A DNA stretch of 5,933 nucleotides from Bacteroidales bacterium (GTDB taxonomy: Bacteria > Bacteroidota > Bacteroidia > Bacteroidales > UBA7960). This document shows positions 1 to 5,790 of this stretch, in pieces. Within the stretch, counting starts at the first letter, position 1. Each line of letters begins with the position of its first letter. The position numbers and the translations under genes were made by a program. The stretch is from NCBI GenBank assembly GCA_007130545.1, contig SLSG01000248.1, positions 1-5,933 of the forward strand. The letters are read 5' to 3'. Under the pieces are notes generated by a model, which ran no database searches, had not been told where the DNA came from, and saw only the letters and a list, made by a program, of their open reading frames with translations.

Positions 1-13
1 CATGGATTTTTGT

Positions 14-21
14 TAAATTTG
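14..21 (+). promoter_or_regulatory. Bacteroidota-type -7 promoter element before the E2 gene
   Basis: The octamer TAAATTTG matches the Bacteroidota sigma-A -7 consensus TAnnTTTG exactly. It lies 18 bases before the ATG at 40, so transcription would start around 26-28 and leave a very short 5' leader. The matching -33 TTG element would fall at or beyond the left edge and cannot be checked. The site also argues against a TTG start at position 10 for the E2 gene, because that codon would lie upstream of the transcript start. Confidence 0.55.
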
Positions 22-39
22 GGTAAAAACCAGAACCAC

Positions 40-1422
40 ATGGCAAATTTTGAATTGAAAATGCCCAAGTTGGGCGAAAGCATTACAGAAGCCACAATAA
101 CCAAATGGCTGAAAAATGTCGGGGATACGATCGAACTGGATGACGCCATCCTGGAAATCGCCACCGACAAGGTCGACTCCGAAATTCCGAGTCCGGTAGA
201 AGGCGTATTGAAGGAACAGCTTTTCAAGGAGGGCGATGTGGTGGATGTTGACACCGTCATCGCCCTGATCGCCATGGAAGGAGAAGGCGAAGAGAAAGAA
301 GAGAAAGAAGAGAAAGAAGATAAAGAAGAAGCCGCTGACAAAGAAGAAGACGACGGCAAAGAGAAGGACGAAGACAAGGGCGAAGACACCGGGGAGGAGG
401 AAAAACCTGCAGAAACATCCGCCGAAAAGGAAGCGCCATCCGGAAAAGTCCTTGAAGGCAGCCGGGGGGAAAGCGGCCGTTTCTATTCCCCCTTGGTGAG
501 GAACATCGCCCGGGAGGAAAAAATCCCTGCCGAAGAACTCGAGAAGATTCCCGGAAGCGGACAGGACAACCGCCTGACCAAGTCTGACCTCATGGAATAC
601 ATCAAAAACAGGGAAGCCGCTCCAAAAGCGGCGGAAGCAGACCGGGATGAATCCGGCAAACCAGCCGGAAAACCCGCTCCTGCCGCGAAGAAACCTGCGG
701 TGCAGGCAGGCGAAGGGGACGAGATCATTGAAATGGGCCGCATGCGCAAACTGATTGCCGAGCATATGGTGATGTCAGAAGACACCTCGGTGCACATCAC
801 CTTGTTTTTGGAGGCCGACCTGACCAAGCTGGTGAATTGGCGCAACAAGCAAAAAAAGGTTCTGGAAAACAGGGATGGCGAAAAGCTTACCTTCACCCCC
901 ATTTTCATAGAAGCCATAGCAAAGGCGCTGAAGGACTTTCCGATGGTAAATGTTTCGGTCGACGGTGACCGGATTATCAAACGGAAAAACATCAATGTGG
1001 GCATGGCTGCCGCGCTGCCCGACGGAAACCTGATCGTGCCGGTAATCCAAAACGCCGACCACAAGAGCCTGCTCGGACTGGCCAAGGAGGTCAACGACTT
1101 GGCTGCCAGGGCAAGGCAGAACAAACTGAAGCCGGATGAAATACAGGGAGGCACCTTTACGCTGACCAATTTCGGCACCTTTGGCGTGACACTGGGAACC
1201 CCCATCATCTACCAGCCGCAGGTAGCCATACTGGGAGTCGGACTCATTCAGAAGAAGCCTGTGGTGGTTGAAACACCGGAAGGTGACAGCATCGCCATAC
1301 GGTACATGATAGACCTTTCGCTCGGATGCGACCACCGGGTTGTGGACGGCGCCCTGGGAGGCATGTTCCTGAGAAGGGTGGCCGACTACCTGGAGGACTT
1401 CGACACCAGCCAGAATATCTGA
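40..1422 (+). CDS. 2-oxo acid dehydrogenase E2 subunit (dihydrolipoamide acyltransferase)
   Basis: This is the core acyltransferase of a cytoplasmic pyruvate, 2-oxoglutarate or branched-chain 2-oxo acid dehydrogenase complex. It passes the acyl group from lipoyl-lysine to CoA. Domains in the 460-residue protein: a biotinyl/lipoyl domain at about 3-77 with the lipoylation lysine K44 in the motif ATDKVDSE; a highly acidic Glu/Lys linker at about 80-145; a peripheral subunit-binding domain at about 148-190 (starts FYSPLVRNIARE); an Ala/Pro/Lys linker; and the catalytic domain from about 227. The catalytic domain contains TNFGTFG at 376-382 and the active-site motif DHRVVDG with H432 and D436. 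ATG 40 is preferred over TTG 10 because the lipoyl fold begins immediately after it and the -7 element lies between the two. No E1 or E3 gene follows. The Cys before DHR is reminiscent of pyruvate-type E2s, but the substrate cannot be decided from this sequence. Confidence 0.95.
   Translation: MANFELKMPKLGESITEATITKWLKNVGDTIELDDAILEIATDKVDSEIPSPVEGVLKEQLFKEGDVVDVDTVIALIAMEGEGEEKEEKEEKEDKEEAADKEEDDGKEKDEDKGEDTGEEEKPAETSAEKEAPSGKVLEGSRGESGRFYSPLVRNIAREEKIPAEELEKIPGSGQDNRLTKSDLMEYIKNREAAPKAAEADRDESGKPAGKPAPAAKKPAVQAGEGDEIIEMGRMRKLIAEHMVMSEDTSVHITLFLEADLTKLVNWRNKQKKVLENRDGEKLTFTPIFIEAIAKALKDFPMVNVSVDGDRIIKRKNINVGMAAALPDGNLIVPVIQNADHKSLLGLAKEVNDLAARARQNKLKPDEIQGGTFTLTNFGTFGVTLGTPIIYQPQVAILGVGLIQKKPVVVETPEGDSIAIRYMIDLSLGCDHRVVDGALGGMFLRRVADYLEDFDTSQNI
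289..324 (+). repeat. Four 9-bp tandem repeats in the E2 linker
   Basis: The unit GAAGAGAAA occurs three times in perfect tandem at 289-315, followed by a fourth copy at 316-324 with a single change (GAAGATAAA). The repeat is in frame and encodes Glu-Glu-Lys three times, then Glu-Asp-Lys, at residues 84-95 of the E2 protein. Similar purine-rich codons continue in less regular form to about 390. Copy-number change would lengthen or shorten the linker by three residues without a frameshift. Confidence 0.85.
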
Positions 1423-1489
1423 TTGAGCCTGTGCACTACAAGGCCGTTACTGGCCTGCGCATGCCCGACACCGACACCACAGCATTCCG

Positions 1490-1524
1490 CAACCGGATCC
1501 CGCCCTGGGGTCCGGTTGTCATTT
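1490..1524 (+). terminator. Probable intrinsic terminator of the E2 gene
   Basis: CAACCGGATCCC (1490-1501) pairs with GGGGTCCGGTTG (1507-1518). This gives a 12-bp GC-rich stem with one G-U wobble and a 5-base loop, 67 bases after the E2 stop codon. The downstream tract TCATTT is only a weak U-run, so termination may be partial or Rho-assisted. The other strand has no T-tract on its far side, so the + orientation is favoured. The 3' arm overlaps the likely -33 element of the next promoter. Confidence 0.65.
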
Positions 1525-1542
1525 AAAAATTGATTACTTTTG
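1516..1542 (+). promoter_or_regulatory. Promoter of the exonuclease gene (-33 TTG, -7 TACTTTTG)
   Basis: TACTTTTG at 1535-1542 is an exact TAnnTTTG match, and a TTG at 1516-1518 lies 16 bases upstream, near the usual spacing for Bacteroidota promoters. The -7 element ends only four bases before the ATG at 1547. Transcription starting about five bases downstream would begin at or next to the start codon, consistent with a leaderless mRNA. The stretch between the element and the ATG holds no Shine-Dalgarno sequence. Confidence 0.65.
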
Positions 1543-1546
1543 CATC

Positions 1547-2374
1547 ATGAAATTAAACCTGACCCGGCCCCTGGCCTTTTTCGACCTGGAAACCACCGGA
1601 GTACATGTAGTGACAGACCGCATCGTGGAGATCAGCATCTACAAGGTACATCCGGATGGAAGCAGTGAAAGCATGACCAAACTGGTCAATCCGACCATCC
1701 CTATTCCCGCGGAGGTCACTGCCATCCATGGCATACGGAATGAAGACGTCGCAGATGCGCCCACATTTGCCCAACTGGCGCCCACGCTGGAATCCTTTCT
1801 GCATAATTGCGACCTGGCAGGATACAATTCCAACAAGTTCGACGTGCCGATGCTGATCGAAGAGTTTCTGCGCTGCAATATCCAGTTCGATATCAAAAAA
1901 CGGCACCTGATTGATGTGCAGAACATCTTTCACAAGATGGAACCCCGGACACTACGCGCAGCTTACCGCTTTTACTGCGGTAAGGAACTGGTGGGCGCAC
2001 ATGAGGCCGAGGCAGATACCAGGGCCACCCATGAAATACTGTTGGCACAGATCGCGAAATACCAGGGAACGGATTATGAGGACCAGGACGGCAAGGTAAG
2101 CCAGCCCATCGTAAACGATATGCAGGCCCTGCACAATTTTTCCTACAACCACCGCAATGCAGACCTTGTCGGGCATATCGGACTTAACCGGCAAGGCAAG
2201 GAGATCTTTAACTTCGGCAAGCACAAGGGGAGGCTGGTGGAAGAGGTATTCAGGCGGGAACCCCAGTATTTTGACTGGATGATGAAAGCCGACTTTCCCT
2301 TGTCGACCAAGAACCTGATCCAGCAGATCATGCTCAGGGGACGCAACAGCGGGACCTTTATTTTCAAAGACTAA
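1547..2374 (+). CDS. DEDDh-family 3'-5' exonuclease with ExoX-like C-terminal domain
   Basis: This is a predicted metal-dependent 3'-5' exonuclease of the DnaQ / DNA polymerase III epsilon superfamily, probably acting on DNA in repair or replication-linked processing. The 275-residue protein shows all DEDDh catalytic positions: D13 and E15 in FDLETTG, D99 in the ExoII motif YNSNKFDVPML, and H152 and D157 in HEAEADTRAT (ExoIII). After a spacer at about 170-215, residues 221-262 carry FNFGKHKGRLVEEV followed by PQYFDWMM. This matches the small C-terminal domain found in exodeoxyribonuclease X-like proteins. Because of that tail and the lack of polymerase-binding signatures, I read it as a stand-alone exonuclease rather than the replicative proofreading subunit. 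The start is set by the FDLETTG motif near the N-terminus and by the promoter immediately upstream. The FAH-family gene follows after 48 bases. Confidence 0.93.
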   Translation: MKLNLTRPLAFFDLETTGVHVVTDRIVEISIYKVHPDGSSESMTKLVNPTIPIPAEVTAIHGIRNEDVADAPTFAQLAPTLESFLHNCDLAGYNSNKFDVPMLIEEFLRCNIQFDIKKRHLIDVQNIFHKMEPRTLRAAYRFYCGKELVGAHEAEADTRATHEILLAQIAKYQGTDYEDQDGKVSQPIVNDMQALHNFSYNHRNADLVGHIGLNRQGKEIFNFGKHKGRLVEEVFRREPQYFDWMMKADFPLSTKNLIQQIMLRGRNSGTFIFKD

Positions 2375-2422
2375 GCCAGGATTGCCACCCCGCCTGCTAT
2401 TGAACCCAAACGTCTGACCCTG

Positions 2423-3034
2423 ATGAAGATCATTTGCATCGGCCGGAACTACCGGGACCACATCTCCGAAATGAACAGTCCGGTTCCGGAAGAACCCTTG
2501 TTCTTTTTGAAGCCGGAAACTGCGCTGATTCGCGCGGGACTGCCCTTTTTTATCCCGGATTTCTCATCTGAGATCCACCATGAAGTGGAGTTGGTGATCA
2601 GGATCTGTAAGATTGGCAAACACATACAGCCCCGATTTGCCCATACCTATTTTCGGGAGATCGGGGTCGGGATAGATTTTACGGCCCGGGACCTGCAACG
2701 GGAATGTATACAAAAAGGGCTCCCATGGGAGAAGGCAAAGGCATTTGACGGTTCTGCCCCGGTCAGCCGGATGAAGGCCCTGTCCGGATTGAATAAGCGG
2801 GATGCCATCGCCTTTTCGCTTAAAAAAAACGGCGAAACCGTTCAGCAAAGCACATCGTCTGAAATGATCCATTCATTCGACCAGTTGATCGCCCACGTTT
2901 CACGGTACGTGACCCTGAAGATCGGAGACCTGTTGTTCACAGGCACCCCGGCGGGTGTGGGAAAGGTGGAGGCGGGAGACCGGCTGGAAGCCTATCTGGA
3001 AGAAGAAAAAATGCTGCAGGTGGATATTCGCTGA
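2423..3034 (+). CDS. Fumarylacetoacetate hydrolase family protein (FAHD1/YcgM-like)
   Basis: This is a predicted soluble, divalent-metal-dependent enzyme of the FAH superfamily. Characterised FAHD1 relatives cleave acylpyruvates or decarboxylate oxaloacetate; the actual substrate here is unknown. The 203-residue protein consists almost only of the FAH catalytic domain. It opens with MKIICIGRNYRDHISEM, where H13 and E16 align with the FAHD1 catalytic His-Glu pair. It continues with metal ligands E54 and E56 in HHEVEL and D85 in GVGIDFTARDLQ, then K106 in PWEKAKAFD, and TGTPAGVG at 173-180. ATG 2423 starts exactly at the conserved N-terminal motif. No Shine-Dalgarno or -7 element is visible in the 48-base gap after the exonuclease, so co-transcription with it is likely. 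It is slightly shorter than typical homologues of about 215-225 residues but appears complete. Confidence 0.92.
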   Translation: MKIICIGRNYRDHISEMNSPVPEEPLFFLKPETALIRAGLPFFIPDFSSEIHHEVELVIRICKIGKHIQPRFAHTYFREIGVGIDFTARDLQRECIQKGLPWEKAKAFDGSAPVSRMKALSGLNKRDAIAFSLKKNGETVQQSTSSEMIHSFDQLIAHVSRYVTLKIGDLLFTGTPAGVGKVEAGDRLEAYLEEEKMLQVDIR

Positions 3035-3126
3035 ACCCGGATCCCTCTCATGCTGCAGGCGCGAGCGGACCACGGAACCGTCCGGAATAAGGAAATAAAA
3101 CCAATGATCATAAATATCTTCTGCAC

Positions 3127-4326
3127 ATGACACAAAGCCTGAAGATCATCCTGCGCTCCGGAAAGGACGATGCCGTGCGGCGCTTCCATCCCTGGATATT
3201 CAGCGGGGCCATCAAAAAGATTCAGGGCAATCCTGCGGACGGCAAGAATGCCGAAGTGTTCTCGAACAAGGATGAATACCTGGGCTGCGGCATCTACCAG
3301 GATGCCAGCATCGCGGTGCGCATTCTCGCCTTCACCCCGGAAAGGCCCGAAAGCTTCGGGACCGGATTCTGGGCAGAAAAAATCCAAAAGGCGATGGAAA
3401 TAAGACGGGTAACCGGATTGACCAGCGACCCGTCGACCAATGTATTCCGGCTGGTGCATGGGGAAGGCGACCACCTGCCCGGACTGATTATCGATGATTA
3501 TGACGGCAACCTTGTGGTGCAGATCCACGCTACCGGACTGTACCGCTTCCTGGATGACATTGTCGCTGCCCTGCAAAGGGTTTATGGTGCACGGCTGAAG
3601 AGCATTTATGACAAGAGCCGGGACACCCTGCCGGAAAGCTTCTGGCAGGAACGCCAGCCACGAGGATTCCTGGTGGGAACCGCCAACGATATTGAGGTCC
3701 TTGAGAACGGTCACCGCTTTCTGGTGGACATCGAGCAGGGCCAGAAGACGGGCTTCTTCATCGACCAAAGAGAAAACCGGCAATTGCTGACCCGTTATTG
3801 CCGGGACCGGAAAGTGCTGAACACGTTCTGCTATACGGGCGGGTTTTCGGTTTATGCACTGGCAGCAGGTGCCCGGGAGGTGCATTCGCTGGACAGTTCT
3901 GCAAGGGCCATGGAGATGACCGCCCGGAACGTGGAGCTGAACTTCCCCAAGGCTCCCCCCCACCGATGTATCACCTCAGACGCCAACCAATACCTGCAGG
4001 CCAACACAGAGGAATATGACCTGATCGTGCTCGACCCCCCCGCATTCGCAAAACACACCCATGTGAAGCACAATGCCATACAGGGCTATAAACGCCTCAA
4101 CCTGGAGGCCATGAAAAAAATTCAACCGGGCGGCATCCTTTTTACCTTCAGCTGCTCCCAGGTCATTGACATGAACCTGTTCCGCTCCACCGTGATGGCG
4201 GCAGGCATCCTTGCCGGGCGCCAACTGCGCCTCTTGCACCAGATGAGCCAGGGCTCCGACCACCCTGTAAACATGTTTCACCCCGAGGGGCATTACCTAA
4301 AGGGATTGGTATTGATAGTGGATTAG
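3127..4326 (+). CDS. rlmI: Class I SAM-dependent 23S rRNA (cytosine-C5) methyltransferase, RlmI-like
   Basis: It is predicted to methylate a cytosine in 23S rRNA (C1962 in E. coli numbering) using S-adenosylmethionine. At 399 residues it is close to E. coli RlmI. The N-terminal PUA-type RNA-binding domain spans about 5-75 (RRFHPWIFSGAI at 18-29). A central linker domain contains HGEGDHLPGLIIDDY at 111-125. The hallmark QGQKTGFFIDQRENR is at 204-218. The Rossmann methyltransferase core has motif I NTFCYTGGFSVYALAAGA (232-249), acidic D256 after the next strand, motif IV DLIVLDPPAFAK (298-309) and motif VI TFSCSQ with C343, the likely nucleophile. The ending SDHPVN...HPEGHYLKG (377-393) is also typical of RlmI. 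The 92-base upstream gap has no convincing promoter. The MATE gene starts one base after its TAG stop. The family call is firm; the exact target base is inferred. Confidence 0.93.
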   Translation: MTQSLKIILRSGKDDAVRRFHPWIFSGAIKKIQGNPADGKNAEVFSNKDEYLGCGIYQDASIAVRILAFTPERPESFGTGFWAEKIQKAMEIRRVTGLTSDPSTNVFRLVHGEGDHLPGLIIDDYDGNLVVQIHATGLYRFLDDIVAALQRVYGARLKSIYDKSRDTLPESFWQERQPRGFLVGTANDIEVLENGHRFLVDIEQGQKTGFFIDQRENRQLLTRYCRDRKVLNTFCYTGGFSVYALAAGAREVHSLDSSARAMEMTARNVELNFPKAPPHRCITSDANQYLQANTEEYDLIVLDPPAFAKHTHVKHNAIQGYKRLNLEAMKKIQPGGILFTFSCSQVIDMNLFRSTVMAAGILAGRQLRLLHQMSQGSDHPVNMFHPEGHYLKGLVLIVD

Positions 4327-4327
4327 G

Positions 4328-5662
4328 ATGGTCCTTGCCGATTCCACATACAAGAGCATCTGGCGCATCTCCATGCCCATTATAGTGGGACTGGTGGCAC
4401 AGAACCTGATGGTGGTGATAGATACCGCATTTTTGGGCCGTCTGGGGGAGATCACGCTGGGGGCATCTGCCATCGGTGGCATCTTTTACCTCTGCCTGGT
4501 TATGCTGGGCTCCGGCTTTGCAGTAGGCACCCAGATCATGATCGGCCGGCGCAACGGGGAGCGAAAATACCGCTCCATAGGCAGGATCGTCGACCATGCC
4601 GTGTACTTCATGCTTTTTCTGGCAGCATTGGTATTCCTGCTGCTTAGCTTTGGCGCACCCCAGTTTCTGGGATGGTTTTTAAAGTCGGATGCCGTGCTCG
4701 GGGAAAGCCTGGTCTTTCTCAGCTACCGCCGCTTCGGCATCTTCTTCGGCTTTCTGAATCTCTCGTTCAGTGCCTTTTACATTGGCACCACCCGCACCTT
4801 CATCCTTTCGGCAAGCACCATCCTGATGGCCCTGGTGAACATCGTGCTGGACTACACCCTGATATTCGGCCACTTTGGTTTCCCGCAAATGGGCATCGCC
4901 GGGGCGGCCCTGGCCACGAACATTGCCGAAGCAGTAACTTTTTTGTTTTTCGTCGGATGGACCTGGCAGCGCGGTTACTTCCGGGCCTTCGGGCTGTTCC
5001 GGTTCTGGAAGCCGCGCTGGAGGCTCTACAGGCCGCTTCTAAGGCTGGCCATACCGGTCATGTTCCAGTTTTTTCTCTCATTTGCGGCCTGGTTCGTCTT
5101 TTTTATGATCATCGAGCAGATCAGCGAAACCGCCCTGGCGGCATCCAACATCACCCGCAGTTTTTATATGCTGCTGATGATCCCGGTATGGGGACTCAGC
5201 TCGGCCACCAATACCATGGTCAGTAACCTGATCGGGCAGGGGAAAATGGACCAGGTCATCCCCCTGATCAAAAAAATGCTGCTGATCAGCGTGGGCTGTA
5301 CCTTAGTGGTCATCCAGGCAAACTTGTTCTTCCCGGCAAAAATCGCCGCCTTTTTTACCGATGAAGCTTACCTTGTGGAGGCCACCGTTCCCCTGCTCTA
5401 CGTGGTCAGCTTTGCCCTGATCGCGTTCTCCGTGGGAATGGTGGTGTTCAGCGGACTTTCAGGAACCGGGAAAACCATGGTCGCCCTCCGAATTGAAATT
5501 CTCTCTATCCTGTTTTACCTGGGATGCGCCTTCACCCTGGCAGTTGGGTTTGGCGCACCGGCACCGGTGGTCTGGTTCGTGGAAGTGGTCTACTTCTCGC
5601 TGCTCGGACTGTTCTCTTACATCTACCTTCGCAAGGGCAGCTGGAGACTACTGAATATTTAA
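4328..5662 (+). CDS. MATE family efflux transporter
   Basis: This is a predicted inner-membrane Na+ or H+ coupled antiporter of the multidrug and toxic compound extrusion family; the substrate is unknown. The 444-residue protein has about twelve hydrophobic segments in two pseudo-repeats, typical MATE length and topology. TM1 carries the conserved acidic residue D32 in VIDTAFLGRLG, equivalent by motif to the cation-coupling Asp of NorM-type proteins. The first half contains GSGFAVGTQIMIGRRNGE at 61-78, and the second half has the matching GLSSATNTMVSNLIGQG at 289-305. A basic inter-half loop lies around 213-232. The ATG lies one base after the methyltransferase stop (TAG G ATG), so translational coupling is likely, and no separate promoter or Shine-Dalgarno is seen. 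Starting at this ATG leaves only about ten residues before TM1, which is normal for the family. Confidence 0.95.
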   Translation: MVLADSTYKSIWRISMPIIVGLVAQNLMVVIDTAFLGRLGEITLGASAIGGIFYLCLVMLGSGFAVGTQIMIGRRNGERKYRSIGRIVDHAVYFMLFLAALVFLLLSFGAPQFLGWFLKSDAVLGESLVFLSYRRFGIFFGFLNLSFSAFYIGTTRTFILSASTILMALVNIVLDYTLIFGHFGFPQMGIAGAALATNIAEAVTFLFFVGWTWQRGYFRAFGLFRFWKPRWRLYRPLLRLAIPVMFQFFLSFAAWFVFFMIIEQISETALAASNITRSFYMLLMIPVWGLSSATNTMVSNLIGQGKMDQVIPLIKKMLLISVGCTLVVIQANLFFPAKIAAFFTDEAYLVEATVPLLYVVSFALIAFSVGMVVFSGLSGTGKTMVALRIEILSILFYLGCAFTLAVGFGAPAPVVWFVEVVYFSLLGLFSYIYLRKGSWRLLNI

Positions 5663-5693
5663 GGCCGGGTACAGGTATTTGTCCCCAAAATGA

Positions 5694-5701
5694 TAAATTT
5701 G
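5694..5701 (+). promoter_or_regulatory. Candidate -7 promoter element for the last gene
   Basis: TAAATTTG is an exact TAnnTTTG match, 89 bases before the GTG at 5791, which would give a 5' leader of about 80-85 nt. The nearest upstream TTG (5679-5681) is only 12 bases away, shorter than usual, and no TTG is found at the normal spacing. The bases after TA (TTTGCATC) are identical to those of the exonuclease promoter. Support is moderate because only the -7 half is good. Confidence 0.4.
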
Positions 5702-5745
5702 CATCTGGCTGAATATCCCGCCCCAATTTTCGTTATTGTTTTGGG

Positions 5746-5755
5746 AGTCCGGACT
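5746..5755. other. 10-bp perfect palindrome in the gap before the last gene
   Basis: AGTCCGGACT is a perfect inverted repeat with no spacer. It lies between the candidate -7 element and the GTG start at 5791. With no loop it is a poor RNA hairpin but has the shape of a dimeric protein-binding site. A 10-bp palindrome can also arise by chance, and no second copy is apparent in the intergenic regions. Confidence 0.25.
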
Positions 5756-5790
5756 GGCCTGTCATGAATCACTAATAATTAAAGACTGTT

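Noticed and set aside
10..39. N-terminal extension of E2 from a TTG start at 10
   Set aside because: The ten extra residues are not part of the lipoyl fold, and the -7 element at 14-21 would put the transcript start downstream of the TTG. ATG 40 fits better.
13..765. Long open frame (250 codons) on the minus strand opposite the E2 gene
   Set aside because: It lies wholly antisense to a gene with clear domains. Its Phe-rich product mirrors the Glu/Lys codons of the E2 linker, and no family motif or promoter is visible.
483..1208. 241-codon open frame on the minus strand inside the E2 gene
   Set aside because: It is antisense to the subunit-binding and catalytic domains of E2. Its Ser-rich composition reflects the codon bias of the real gene.
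1441..1456. AGGCC...GGCCT short inverted repeat after the E2 stop
   Set aside because: The stem has five base pairs, no U-tract follows, and a much stronger hairpin lies 35 bases downstream.
2429..2440. TTTGCATC within the start of the FAH gene, resembling the sequence at the other promoters
   Set aside because: It lies inside the coding region (codons 4-6, Ile-Cys-Ile) and lacks the TA of the -7 consensus, so it is probably coincidental.
3064..3085. CGGAC...GTCCG inverted repeat in the gap between the FAH and methyltransferase genes
   Set aside because: It is a five-base-pair stem with a 9-base loop and no following U-run; not convincing as a terminator or riboswitch.
3115..3123. TATCTTCTG just before the methyltransferase ATG as a -7 element
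   Set aside because: It departs from TAnnTTTG in spacing and sequence, and no TTG lies at a suitable distance upstream. The gene is more simply read through from the exonuclease promoter.
2992..3963. 323-codon open frame on the minus strand opposite the methyltransferase gene
   Set aside because: It is a shadow of the RlmI-like coding frame. All methyltransferase motifs are on the + strand, and the antisense product has no recognisable domain or start context.
5722..5745. CCCAA...TTGGG inverted repeat as a terminator for the MATE gene
   Set aside because: The stem has only five base pairs with a 14-base loop, and no T-tract follows, so it is too weak to call.
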